64,000 nucleotides of DNA from Pseudomonas peli (GCF_900099645.1 NZ_FMTL01000006.1:1-64000), one strand, 5' to 3'. Counted from the first letter of the stretch, positions 15,711 to 23,414 are shown. Numbers and translations: made by a program. The notes: generated from the letters alone by a model not told the origin.

Positions 15711-16224
15711 CGGCTCACACCTGAGCGGCTAATCACTGTCGGTGCTCGTCACCGATAGGCAGTCGGTGCGCACAAGTTTGAAGGTTCTTTCTGCGGCTAA
15801 TTAGGTGGCCGGAAGGAGCGCCTGCGTATATTTCCAATCCATTAACTGAATACAGCAAGGTAGCCGGATGTTCTTTGGTGGGAAACGCTTTGCGGTTTTC
15901 CACCCTGTGCGATCTCGGGCGTTTTGTAGGGTGGACAACGTTTACTTGTCCACCAGCTTCTGCGACCGGCAGTTTCGGGTCGATTTCAGCCGGTAGGCGT
16001 GGAAACGCATTCCCGAGTATTCGAGTCGTCATTCAGTACACTAACGTGCGGCCAAGTGGTGCACATCTAATTGGCCGCCATCACTTGACCCTGCTAATGT
16101 TTTTGGGGCGTTGGGATGATGCTTCTCAGTCTGGAGCAGAAGAGGCATCTGTTGATTAACCGTCAGCCGATTGTTGTCGCACAACAAGCATTGCCAAAGC
16201 CTAGGGTTCTTGAAGGAGAACTTG
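15711..16224. other. Gene-free stretch with clustered palindromic repeats
   Basis: No coding frame with support is visible. It contains the palindrome cluster at 15877-16020. The right end, from about 16160, is AT-richer and leads into the ribosome site of the 37-codon gene. Confidence 0.5.
15877..16020. repeat. Cluster of GTGGAAAACGC / GTAGGGTGGACAA palindromes
   Basis: GGTGGGAAACG pairs with a GCGGTTTTCCACC stretch (15877-15904). TGTAGGGTGGACAA at 15935-15949 pairs with TTGTCCACC at 15957-15963. A third partial copy, GGCGTGGAAACGCATTCCC, lies near 16000. These belong to the same dispersed family as 59091-59209 and 61194-61222. Confidence 0.55.
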
Positions 16225-16338
16225 ATGATGGAAATTCAATACGTTGTAAGGCCAGCAGACTGGCAAATTCGTAGCAATTTACCCACCCAAAGGGCCGTTC
16301 AATACTGCAGTAGGTCTTTTCGAAGAGGTGCCTTCTGA
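16225..16338 (+). CDS. Small 37-residue protein, unknown
   Basis: A strong ribosome site (GAAGGAGAA at about 16212-16220) lies 5 bases before an ATGATG start. The product begins MMEIQYVVRPADWQ and is rich in Arg toward the end (RSFRRGAF). Its TGA overlaps the ATG of the next gene (TGATG), so translation of the two is probably coupled. I recognise no family. It may be a real small protein or a leader that controls access to the following start. Confidence 0.5.
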   Translation: MMEIQYVVRPADWQIRSNLPTQRAVQYCSRSFRRGAF

Positions 16339-16739
16339 TGATCGAATCTCCCTTTGTAGCGCACCGCGGCATCCTAGTTGACGGTTTCTACTCGGCCGCC
16401 TGCTTTCTTAGGGCGTTCGCGATGTCCATGTACGAAGGGGACATTTCTCCCCTGGACGCGGGCGGTCTGCGAAACCTTGACCACCACCACATGAAGGTTT
16501 TTCAGGAGATGGCAGCTTGGTTTCGACTCCACGGTCCAAACCACCCTGATTTCATCGACGTGTGTAAGGCTATTAAGGCGAACCGATTAGCATCTGCCCT
16601 TGAGTGGAAAGCGCGCTTGGATGAGTTGCTGGCTAGCGACCCTGATAGTTACGAGGGTGGCTGCCGACAACACGAGGATGCAGTCATTTTCTATCGGAGA
16701 TGGCATGAAGCTAACGTAGCCCGTCGATGGATTGACTGA
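16338..16739 (+). CDS. Conserved-type hypothetical protein, possibly DUF7673-like
   Basis: The 133-residue product has a central stretch FLRAFAMSMYEGDISPLDAG followed by GLRNLDHHHMKVF. This resembles small helical proteins carried on Pseudomonas plasmids and integrative elements (the pattern I associate with DUF7673, low certainty). No signal peptide, membrane segment or catalytic motif is visible. The start overlaps the stop of the 37-residue gene and has no separate ribosome site of its own. The downstream neighbour is an IS66 scar. Confidence 0.6.
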   Translation: MIESPFVAHRGILVDGFYSAACFLRAFAMSMYEGDISPLDAGGLRNLDHHHMKVFQEMAAWFRLHGPNHPDFIDVCKAIKANRLASALEWKARLDELLASDPDSYEGGCRQHEDAVIFYRRWHEANVARRWID

Positions 16740-17029
16740 AGGAATGCTCCAAGCGCTCCGCCATGCTTAATCTAACTTGCCAAGGTCACCACATCAGGCA
16801 CTGGGTTCGGCCGCTGGTTTCCATTATGGATCGTTTCTGCCATTCCTAGCGCGCCGTAATCAGCCTGTTTATGACCAAATCGCGATGATCACGCCAGAAC
16901 GCAACTACTAAATAGCGACGCACCCTTTCTTGTCCATTTCACACCGCTTAGGCTTAAGTAATCAGTCACGGCGAGATGGCCAGCCTCCGATCCTGAAGGA
17001 TGCGCCCGCTTTGCCCGTGGGCTCGCCCA

Positions 17030-17257
17030 GTGATCCGCATCGATACTATCTGGCTCGCCACCGGTCCGATGGACATGCGGTCTGGCACTGAAACCGCGTT
17101 GGCCCGCGTAGTGGCGGTGTTTGGTGCGGCGAAGCCTTACTGCGCCTACCTCTTCGCCAATCGCCGCGCCAACCGCATGAAAGCTTTGGTGCATGTGCTG
17201 ACACGACTGCCGACGCAGCGAGCGAGTGAAATTGCATAGCTTCTGCCACATCGGTGG
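17030..17257 (+). pseudogene. IS66 remnant: TnpB head joined to TnpC tail
   Basis: From the GTG at 17030 the translation VIRIDTIWLATGPMDMRSGT then ALARVVAVFGAAKPYCAYLF and ANRRANRMKALVH is the IS66 TnpB protein. It should continue about 30 residues further, but instead passes directly into HVLTRLPTQRASEIA, then a TAG, then LLPHRW, which reads like the last residues of IS66 TnpC with a Gln codon changed to a stop. About 1.6-1.8 kb of the element appears deleted between the two parts. Confidence 0.7.
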
Positions 17258-17397
17258 CATATCGGCATGATGTACCATCGATGCTCTCCACACACTTACC
17301 GTAGCTGCACCGAACTGAAGGCGAGCACTTATTACAAGGCTACCAATCGCTCAACGGGCAGCGGGCGAGCAACTTTGTTCGTCCGCTCAAGCGTCCT

Positions 17398-17670
17398 TTA
17401 GCGAGGGATCGGTATCGGTGCTTCGGTGCTCAGGCTGTCGGCCCAGACCTGAACTGTTTGGTGACCGATCACGCGGCCGGCGTCCACATCGGCTAGGGCT
17501 GCGTGGGTCAGGCCGCCGCGCTCTTCTTCCCGATTGATCCACGTAGCCAAGGCTTCCTTGACAATCCAGTCCTTGGAGCGGCCCACACGTGCGGCCAACT
17601 GATCGACCCTCTCAGCCAACGGCGCTGGGACATGAACCGTGATAACCCGGTTTTCAATTGGGCAGATCAA
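17398..17670 (-). CDS. Ribbon-helix-helix (CopG/ParD-type) antitoxin, toxin missing
   Basis: The 90-residue product has an RHH fold: the strand VITVHVPAPLAERVDQLAAR followed by GRSKDWIVKEALATWINREEE (about 9-52). The C-terminal tail ends VWADSLSTEAPIPIPR, like ParD/CopG proteins that bind a ParE toxin. A parE gene normally overlaps the 3' end, but here the frame is followed at once by the IS66 scar and no ParE-like sequence is visible. The start is TTG at 17670, supported by AGGAG 9 bases upstream; no ATG is available. The loss of the toxin may be due to the IS66-linked deletion. Confidence 0.75.
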   Translation of the reverse strand: MICPIENRVITVHVPAPLAERVDQLAARVGRSKDWIVKEALATWINREEERGGLTHAALADVDAGRVIGHQTVQVWADSLSTEAPIPIPR

Positions 17671-17797
17671 GATGGGTTACTCCTACCTAACGAAGAACAG
17701 CGGACTGTCGTCCATTTTAACGGGGCACTCCGTTACTGCTTAGCTGAAGGCTGCCTCGCCAACCAGAAGTCTTTGCCGGACGGTTACAGATCTTTGG

Positions 17798-18262
17798 TCA
17801 GTGATAGACGCCATACTCGATGCGCGTCATTAGATCTACTACCAGTTCGTATCCGAACGGATTCAAAAGTAGCCGTGCCGGTGCCTCGCCACCTAAACCG
17901 ATTGCAGGCTCAAAAAACCAACGAGATGCTGTTAGCCGGTCACCCAAAATATCCTGTGCCTTTGTTAGGACCTGTGAAAAACGTAGGGCACGCCCCCCTT
18001 GATCGGGATTAAGCAGTTTGCCCGGATGCTTGAATCTCCGCCTAACAGTACTCGGAGACACCCCTAAAACGGCAGCGACCATCTGGCTTTCCCGGGACTC
18101 ATCGGCCGCTCTGGCCATCCGAGCCAGGTCATCAAACGTCAAGCTTTCCACCAGCTTGTAGACGGAGTAACTGCCAGAAGCAGCCTCACGCCCGTTCAGC
18201 AGCGCCTCAAGGGGAGAGCTTGAATCAGAGCAGAATTGCTGAGCCTGTCGCGAAGAGCTCAT
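17798..18262 (-). CDS. Xre/MbcA/ParS-type antitoxin-like protein, RES toxin missing
   Basis: The 154-residue product has an HTH-like middle (about 60-90, GVSPSTVRRRFKHPGKLLNP) and the C-terminal toxin-binding region (about 95-154, KAQDILGD, then WFFEPAIGLGGEAPARLLL, then DLMTRIEYGVYH). The closing RIEYGV helix is a strong mark of the family. A RES toxin would be expected downstream, but the next gene is the ribbon-helix-helix antitoxin 127 bases away. Upstream, 27 bases away and in the same direction, is an unknown 151-residue gene that may be its partner. Confidence 0.8.
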   Translation of the reverse strand: MSSSRQAQQFCSDSSSPLEALLNGREAASGSYSVYKLVESLTFDDLARMARAADESRESQMVAAVLGVSPSTVRRRFKHPGKLLNPDQGGRALRFSQVLTKAQDILGDRLTASRWFFEPAIGLGGEAPARLLLNPFGYELVVDLMTRIEYGVYH

Positions 18263-18289
18263 TGGAGTAACCCGTCCCCGAATGGCATG

Positions 18290-18745
18290 TTAATTCGAAT
18301 GAGCGGTGTACCGTAGATGTTTAGCGGCGGAGAAAATGGGTATTGAACGGTCTCGGTCACAGCTGCTCCAAGGGCATGTTGTGTATAAACGTCCATCTTC
18401 AACTTGAAAGATATAACCGAGGGGCTTGAGCTCTGGACTTCTGGCAACGCTTAGCTCGATAAGCGGTTCCATTTGCCAGCGCGTGCTTCCATTTAAATCG
18501 CTGGGTGTGACAACGAGCACCTGCGTTAACCACTTGCTGCCATTAAGTTCAGTAAGGATCTGCTCAAGTACTGGCACGCTCGGAATCATGAGCATGCTAG
18601 CGACGCGGTCTCCATCGTGAATGCGCACCTGTTCGACATAGAACCAAGGCCATATGGTGGACTGCTCTACGTACTGCCAGTACTGAATGTCTTCGTCCTG
18701 CATTAGCGGAGTGAGCAATTCAGCATGCTTGTGCGTCATGAGCAT
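18290..18745 (-). CDS. Unknown 151-residue protein in an operon with a ParS-like gene
   Basis: I recognise no family. The product is soluble, Trp-rich in its N-terminal part (IQYWQYVEQSTIWPWFYVEQ at about 20-39) and has alternating strands and helices (ASMLMIPSVPVLEQILTELN, then WLTQVLVVTPSDLNGS). I chose the ATG at 18745, with GGTGG about 4 bases upstream; GTG at 18757 is an alternative. It is the first gene after the 33-bp palindrome shared with the divergent Xre regulator and is followed 27 bases later by the ParS-like gene. Position and operator suggest either a new toxin-like partner or another element-maintenance function. Confidence 0.6.
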   Translation of the reverse strand: MLMTHKHAELLTPLMQDEDIQYWQYVEQSTIWPWFYVEQVRIHDGDRVASMLMIPSVPVLEQILTELNGSKWLTQVLVVTPSDLNGSTRWQMEPLIELSVARSPELKPLGYIFQVEDGRLYTTCPWSSCDRDRSIPIFSAAKHLRYTAHSN

Positions 18746-18763
18746 GATAACCACCACTAAAAA

Positions 18764-18796
18764 TGAACACTATAGATTGTAGCTCTATAGTGTTCA
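18764..18796. promoter_or_regulatory. 33-bp palindromic operator between the Xre regulator and the unknown gene
   Basis: TGAACACTATAGA and TCTATAGTGTTCA are exact 13-base arms around a 7-base spacer. Each arm contains a smaller palindrome, CTATAG, so two dimers could bind. The site lies 36 bases before the Xre gene and 18 bases before the divergent start. It resembles in layout the C-boxes bound by Xre-type controller proteins. Confidence 0.78.
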
Positions 18797-18832
18797 ACAA
18801 GGCTTCATCGTTGCTTTTGAGAGAGCAGCGAG

Positions 18833-19129
18833 ATGGATGGAAAGCAGGCCTTTGGTGAGGCCCTTCGGCGCGCAAGAAAGGGAAGGCACATCTCTCAGGA
18901 GGCATTTTCGGAAATCAGCAGCCGGACGTATATAAGTACTTTAGAGCGGGGGCTGAAAAGCCCTACTCTTGAGAAGATTGAAGCCCTAGCATCTGTTCTG
19001 GAGCTGCATCCGTTAACCCTTCTAGCGAGCTACTACATGATCAAAGATCCAGGCTCATCGGTTCTAGATATCTTGGGCGAGCTAAGGTCCCAGATGACCA
19101 ATCCGATGAATGTTGGCCATGATAGCTAA
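18833..19129 (+). CDS. Xre-family helix-turn-helix regulator, controller-protein size
   Basis: The 98-residue protein has one Cro/CI HTH (residues about 5-65): FGEALRRARKGRHISQEAFS, then ISSRTYISTLERGLKSPTLE, then KIEALASVLELHP. Single-domain proteins of this kind include the C proteins of restriction-modification systems and regulators of element genes. The large palindrome just before its start is the likely binding site, for itself and the divergent operon. No methylase or nuclease gene adjoins it; the restriction system at 27.5-29.7 kb has a different operator. Confidence 0.88.
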   Translation: MDGKQAFGEALRRARKGRHISQEAFSEISSRTYISTLERGLKSPTLEKIEALASVLELHPLTLLASYYMIKDPGSSVLDILGELRSQMTNPMNVGHDS

Positions 19130-19393
19130 CGATAGATCTGGCTTACTGAGAAGATATTTGACCGCGTTGCAGCGTTTAAAGAACACGCAACGTGACGAAT
19201 GTGAACATACAGGCACGATCAGAAAAAATGGTCCCATAACAAAACCGCCGATTATGGCCTGAGCTCTAGTACCTGAGAGTGCTCTAAATGAGAGGATTAG
19301 CGTTGATTTACTCTTGCGCAGATAGCAGAGGCTCTCATTGGTTACGTGCATTGAAAAAACTGAAAATAGTTAGATTGGATAAGTGATTGATTT

Positions 19394-19759
19394 GTGGACG
19401 ATAAAACACAAGTAACTGTTAGCTGGGTTCCGGATATCTTGGATAAGCCAAACATCGTGGTCGAAGTGGTCTACGCCCTGGCCGCCAAGCAGAAGCTGCT
19501 GCGCCTAAGCCTGCCTTATGGCACCACGGTGCGGCAGGCGGCGGTGCAGTCCGGAATGCAGGCGCATTTTCCTGATCTGGATCTGCACAACAGCCCGTTG
19601 GGAATCTTTGGCAAGGCAGTGAGCAAGCCCGATGAACGCGTGCTGGAAGAGGGTGAGCGGGTGGAGATCTACCGGCCGCTGATTGCCGATCCGAAAGAAG
19701 TGCGCAAGCAGCGTGCTGCTAAAGCGGCGCAGGCCAAGGCCGAGGATGCGGCGCAGTAA
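19394..19759 (+). CDS. rnfH: RnfH/RatB-family ubiquitin-like protein, altered N-terminus
   Basis: From about residue 21 the sequence is a normal RnfH (UPF0125): VVEVVYALAAKQKLLRLSLP, then GTTVRQAAV, GIFGKAVS, and the diagnostic VEIYRPLIADPKEVRKQRA near the end. The family adopts a beta-grasp fold; its role is not settled. It is usually the second gene after ratA. Here ratA is absent and the first 20 residues (from the GTG at 19394, MDDKTQVTVSWVPDILDKPN) do not look like the family, which usually begins just before the VEVVYAL strand. This fits an accessory insertion at the 5' end of the gene. A GTG at 19457 would give the usual length. Confidence 0.85.
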   Translation: MDDKTQVTVSWVPDILDKPNIVVEVVYALAAKQKLLRLSLPYGTTVRQAAVQSGMQAHFPDLDLHNSPLGIFGKAVSKPDERVLEEGERVEIYRPLIADPKEVRKQRAAKAAQAKAEDAAQ

Positions 19760-19793
19760 ATGCTGAAGTGTTAGCCAGCAGCGATGCAGGCAT

Positions 19794-19823
19794 AAAAAAG
19801 CCCGGACATGTCCGGGCTTTTTT
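19794..19823. terminator. Bidirectional terminator between rnfH and bamE
   Basis: AAAAAGCCCGGACATGTCCG continues into GGCTTTTTT as a perfect palindrome with A and T tracts on both sides, serving the convergent genes. Confidence 0.92.
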
Positions 19824-19834
19824 ATCAGCAAATG

Positions 19835-20353
19835 TTACTGCGGCGTGCTTTCCAGAGGCTCTGGGGTCGGTACCGGCACGACTTTCACGTCGTCCACTTC
19901 GCGCTGAATTTGCTCAAGCAGCGAGCCTGGGGCGGGTTTCTCTTCAACCTGCGGCTGCTGAGTGGCTTGCGGGGTGGTAACGCCGCTGTCTTCACCTAGG
20001 ATGGCCTGGTCGCGGCTGACGCCCGGCATAAAGTCGCCAGACAAGCCAACCAGTTGGTCGTCGGCATTGAAGTTAACGCTTACACGCTCCTGCAGGCGCT
20101 TACCGCCACCCGGCTGGATGCTGTACAGGTAATCCCAACGATTGGCGTGGAAGGTGTCAGTCAGCAGAGGGTTGCCCATGATAAACCGCACTTGCTTGCG
20201 GGTCATTCCCGGGCGCAACTGGTCTATCATGTCCTGCGTGACGACATTGCCCTGTTGAATGTCGATTTTATAAACCCCGGGGAATGAACAACCGGCGAGT
20301 GCGAGTAGCCCCGTAAGGGTGAGGCTGGTCAGCAGGAGTTTGGTTTTTTGCAT
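19835..20353 (-). CDS. bamE: Outer-membrane assembly lipoprotein BamE (OmlA)
   Basis: The 172-residue lipoprotein is part of the BAM complex that inserts beta-barrel proteins into the outer membrane. The signal peptide ends in a lipobox, LLALAGC, with Cys at about residue 22. The SmpA/OmlA domain follows: QDMIDQLRPGMTRKQVRFIM, then GNPLLTDTFHANRWDYLY and VSVNFNADDQL. A Pro/Gln-rich tail (about 125-172) is typical for Pseudomonas OmlA. I used the ATG at 20353 because it begins the signal peptide (MQKTKLLLTSL). The gene is divergent from fur, as in other pseudomonads. Confidence 0.95.
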   Translation of the reverse strand: MQKTKLLLTSLTLTGLLALAGCSFPGVYKIDIQQGNVVTQDMIDQLRPGMTRKQVRFIMGNPLLTDTFHANRWDYLYSIQPGGGKRLQERVSVNFNADDQLVGLSGDFMPGVSRDQAILGEDSGVTTPQATQQPQVEEKPAPGSLLEQIQREVDDVKVVPVPTPEPLESTPQ

Positions 20354-20450
20354 CGGTGGGCGACTTCCACTATCTTGGCTGGGCAATATAACCCCGGATC
20401 ATACCCGCAATAAAGGAAGCTGCGAAGCCGCTTCCGTGAGAAAGCAGACC

Positions 20451-20855
20451 ATGGTTGAAAATAGCGAACTACGCAAGGCTGGCCTGAAAGTGACCCTGCC
20501 ACGGGTCAAGATACTGCAAATGCTCGACTCTGCCGGTCAGCGTCACATGAGTGCTGAAGATGTCTACAAGGCACTGATGGAGGCGGGTGACGACGTAGGT
20601 TTGGCGACTGTGTACCGCGTACTGACCCAGTTTGAAGCAGCAGGTTTGGTGGTTCGTCATAACTTCGATGGCGGTCATGCGGTCTTCGAATTGGCGGACA
20701 GCGGCCATCACGACCATATGGTCTGTGTCGATTCCGGTGAAGTGATCGAGTTCTTCGATGCCGAGATTGAAAAGCGTCAGAAAGAAATCGTCAAAGAACA
20801 CGGCTTTGAGCTGGTTGATCACAACCTTGTGCTGTATGTGCGCAAAAAGAGCTGA
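20451..20855 (+). CDS. fur: Ferric uptake regulator Fur
   Basis: The 134-residue protein represses iron-uptake genes when loaded with Fe(II). The N-terminal winged helix (about 1-80) contains AGLKVTLPRVKILQMLDSAG and VGLATVYRVLTQFEAAGLV. The metal-binding and dimer domain has the histidine cluster GHHDHMVCVDSGEVIEF (about 86-102). Like P. aeruginosa Fur it lacks the C-terminal CxxC pair of E. coli Fur. The start was set at the ATG giving MVENSELRKAG. A strong terminator follows before the convergent recN. Confidence 0.97.
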   Translation: MVENSELRKAGLKVTLPRVKILQMLDSAGQRHMSAEDVYKALMEAGDDVGLATVYRVLTQFEAAGLVVRHNFDGGHAVFELADSGHHDHMVCVDSGEVIEFFDAEIEKRQKEIVKEHGFELVDHNLVLYVRKKS

Positions 20856-20867
20856 TTGATCGGCATA

Positions 20868-20900
20868 TGAAAAAGGCGACCCTGGGGTCGCCTTTTTTTG
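20868..20900. terminator. Bidirectional terminator between fur and recN
   Basis: AAAAAGGCGACC pairs with GGTCGCCTTTTT around a 4-base loop; A and T tracts lie on both sides. Confidence 0.92.
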
Positions 20901-20915
20901 TGCTGTGTTTTGGGG

Positions 20916-22589
20916 TCAGGCTTGAGCGCTGCTGACCATCTTTCTGGCGTGGGCCAATGACTCCTCTGTCAGGTCGACGCCGCCAAGCATGCGTGCGATT
21001 TCCTCGACACGCTGCGCGCTGTCTAGCTTGCTGACAGCGGTGCGGGTGGCGTCACTGTCGCGCACTTTGTGCACAAATAAGTGCTGGTGACCTTGTGCGG
21101 CTACTTGCGGCAAGTGGGTAACAGTCAGCACCTGGCCGCGCTCGCCGAGCCGGCGCAACAGTTGCCCGACCACTTCTGCGGTGGGGCCGCCGATGCCGAC
21201 GTCAACTTCATCGAATACCAACGTCGGTACCCGCGAGGTTTGCGCGGTGATCACCTGAATCGCCAGGCTGATACGCGACAGCTCGCCGCCCGAGGCAACT
21301 TTGGCCAGGGCTTTCAGCGGTTGGCCGGGGTTGGCGCTGACCAGAAACTCCAGCTGCTCCAGGCCATTCGGGTGTGGCTCGCTACTGCTGTTAGCGCTTA
21401 GCTTGATGTTGAAACGCCCGCCCGGCATGCCGAGGTTCTGCATTTCCTGTTCAACTGCTCTGGCCAACTGGTCGGCGGCGCTATTACGCAAAGTGCTCAG
21501 CTCGGCAGCCTTTTCCTGATAATGCCGCTCGAAGGCGGCCAGTTCGTCGCTCAGGCGCTCGGCAGCCTGGTCGTCGGCATTCAGGCTTTCCAGTTCTTCA
21601 AACAGCTGTTGCTGCATGGCGCCCAACTCGGTTGGTTGGATGCGGTGCTTGCGCGCCAGGGTGTAGATCGCGTCCAGACGCTCTTCCATTTGTTGCAGGC
21701 GCTCGGGGTCGGCGTCAAAGTGGTCGAGAAAACGGTTCAGCTCGCCGACGGCTTCTTCTACCTGGATTTGGGCGCTGGCCAACAGGTTGGTGGCTTCGCT
21801 CAGTGCGCCGGGCTGACCCTGGAAGGCGCTGAGGCGATTGAGGCTGCTGGTCAGGGCGGATAACACGTTGCCAGCGTCATTCTCGCTGCATTGCTCGATC
21901 ACCAGGCGGCATGCGCTGAGCAGGCTTTCGGCGTTGGTCAGGTTTTTATGTTCCTGCTCCAGTTGTTCTAGCTCGTCCTCACCCAAGGCTAGGTTATCCA
22001 GTTCTTCGAGCTGATAACTGAGCAATTGGTGGCGTGCGCGTTGCTCGTCGCCGATGTTGGCGATGCGTTCCAGCTCATTGCGCGTCTGTTTCCAGCGCTG
22101 TGCAGCGAGCTGCACCTGGCGCGCCAGTTCCTGGCTGCCTGCGTATTCGTCGAGCAGGCGGCGGTGGGTATCGGGCTTGAGCAGGGATTGGTGTTCATGC
22201 TGGCTGTGGATGTCGATCAGCAGCTCGCCCAAGGCTTTGAGATCACCTTGCGGGCAGGGTGAGCCGTTGATGTAGCCGCGGGAGCGGCCTTCGGCGGTGA
22301 TCACTCGACGCAGGATGCACGGGCCGTCGTTGTCCAGATCACGCTCGGCCAGCCAGGCGCGGGCTTCGGGGATGTCGTGCAGGTCGAAGCTGGCGAGGAT
22401 GTCCGCTTTATCCGCGCCGGGACGCACCACGCCGCTGTCGGCGCGATCGCCCAGGGTCAGGCCGAGGGCGTCGAGCATGATCGACTTGCCGGCACCGGTT
22501 TCGCCGCTGATCACGCTCATGCCGGCGTCCAGCTCTAGATCAAGGTGTTCAACGATGGCGTAGTTATGTACGGACAGGTGCACCAGCAT
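20916..22589 (-). CDS. recN: DNA repair protein RecN
   Basis: The 557-residue SMC-like ATPase acts early in double-strand-break repair. Walker A is GETGAGKS (about residues 30-37). A long coiled-coil middle (about 150-370) is interrupted by a bend. The signature SGGELSR is near 430 and Walker B, LVFDEVDVGIGG, near 460. Length is normal. A near-consensus LexA box lies 25 bases upstream, and the gene is divergent from grpE, so the intergenic region combines SOS and heat-shock control. Confidence 0.97.
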   Translation of the reverse strand: MLVHLSVHNYAIVEHLDLELDAGMSVISGETGAGKSIMLDALGLTLGDRADSGVVRPGADKADILASFDLHDIPEARAWLAERDLDNDGPCILRRVITAEGRSRGYINGSPCPQGDLKALGELLIDIHSQHEHQSLLKPDTHRRLLDEYAGSQELARQVQLAAQRWKQTRNELERIANIGDEQRARHQLLSYQLEELDNLALGEDELEQLEQEHKNLTNAESLLSACRLVIEQCSENDAGNVLSALTSSLNRLSAFQGQPGALSEATNLLASAQIQVEEAVGELNRFLDHFDADPERLQQMEERLDAIYTLARKHRIQPTELGAMQQQLFEELESLNADDQAAERLSDELAAFERHYQEKAAELSTLRNSAADQLARAVEQEMQNLGMPGGRFNIKLSANSSSEPHPNGLEQLEFLVSANPGQPLKALAKVASGGELSRISLAIQVITAQTSRVPTLVFDEVDVGIGGPTAEVVGQLLRRLGERGQVLTVTHLPQVAAQGHQHLFVHKVRDSDATRTAVSKLDSAQRVEEIARMLGGVDLTEESLAHARKMVSSAQA

Positions 22590-22613
22590 GGCGAGGGCCT
22601 CCCAAGTTCATGT

Positions 22614-22629
22614 CTGGTTATTTATACAG
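22614..22629 (-). promoter_or_regulatory. LexA-type box upstream of recN
   Basis: CTGGTTATTTATACAG differs from CTGT-N8-ACAG by one base in the first half-site and lies 25 bases before recN, which is a standard SOS gene. Confidence 0.75.
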
Positions 22630-22663
22630 TGTTTTTTTGTGGGCTGACAATCCGTCTGTTGTC

Positions 22664-22691
22664 CTTGAAACCACATTTTTTGACCCCATAT
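22664..22691 (+). promoter_or_regulatory. Heat-shock (RpoH) promoter of grpE-dnaK
   Basis: CTTGAAA at 22664-22670 and CCCCATAT at 22684-22691 are separated by 13 bases, an exact sigma-32 promoter layout, 55 bases before grpE. Confidence 0.9.
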
Positions 22692-22745
22692 AGCAGCCAG
22701 GTACGTGAGTTAAGGCTCGCGTCGGATTTATAAGAGGAGAGACGC

Positions 22746-23315
22746 ATGGCTGACGAACAGACCCTGGATACGCAGAATCCCGATGTACAAACAGCTGCCG
22801 AAGCGGCTGCGGGCGATGACCTGGTTGCCCGCGTGCAAGCGCTGGAAGAGCAACTGGCTACTGCGCAGGATCAGTCGCTGCGCATGGCTGCCGATCTGCA
22901 GAATGTGCGCCGCCGCGCCGAGCAGGATGTAGAGAAGGCGCACAAATTCGCTCTGGAGAAATTCGCCAACGACCTGTTGCCGGTGGTGGATAGTCTGGAG
23001 CGCGGTCTTGAACTTTCGAATCCGGATGATGAGGCGATCAAGGCAATTCGTGAGGGCATGGAGCTGACACTCAAGCTGTTCGGCGACACCCTCAAGCGTC
23101 ACCAGTTGGAAGCCATTGACCCGCATGGTGCACCGTTCAACGCCGAGCATCATCAGGCGATGGCGATGCAGGAAAGCACCAGCGTCGAGCCAAACAGCGT
23201 GCTCAAGGTGTTCCAGAAGGGCTACATGCTCAATGGTCGTCTGCTGCGCCCCGCCATGGTGGTGGTCAGCAAGGCGCCGGTAGAAGCGCCGCCATCGATC
23301 GATGAGCAGGCTTGA
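22746..23315 (+). CDS. grpE: Nucleotide exchange factor GrpE
   Basis: The 189-residue protein releases ADP from DnaK. It has a long N-terminal coiled coil (about 35-85, LVARVQALEEQLATAQDQSL) and the C-terminal beta domain (LEAIDPHGAPFNAEHHQAMA, then VFQKGYMLNGRLLRPAMVVV). It lies behind the RpoH promoter and before dnaK and dnaJ, the classical chaperone cluster. Confidence 0.97.
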   Translation: MADEQTLDTQNPDVQTAAEAAAGDDLVARVQALEEQLATAQDQSLRMAADLQNVRRRAEQDVEKAHKFALEKFANDLLPVVDSLERGLELSNPDDEAIKAIREGMELTLKLFGDTLKRHQLEAIDPHGAPFNAEHHQAMAMQESTSVEPNSVLKVFQKGYMLNGRLLRPAMVVVSKAPVEAPPSIDEQA

Positions 23316-23414
23316 AATTCGCCGAGCTGCCCCCATTAAACAGTCAAGCGTTTTAGTGCTACCGCCGCTGGCAACGATCAGTGGCGGGATTATCAAAGTT
23401 TCGGGAGAGTGAAG

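Noticed and set aside
16889..17293. 134-codon frame on the minus strand
   Set aside because: It is antisense to the IS66 TnpB remnant and has no similarity of its own.
18833..19129. Controller protein for the restriction-modification system at 27.5 kb
   Set aside because: Its palindrome differs from that near the methyltransferase and the loci are 8 kb apart, so a direct link is not supported.
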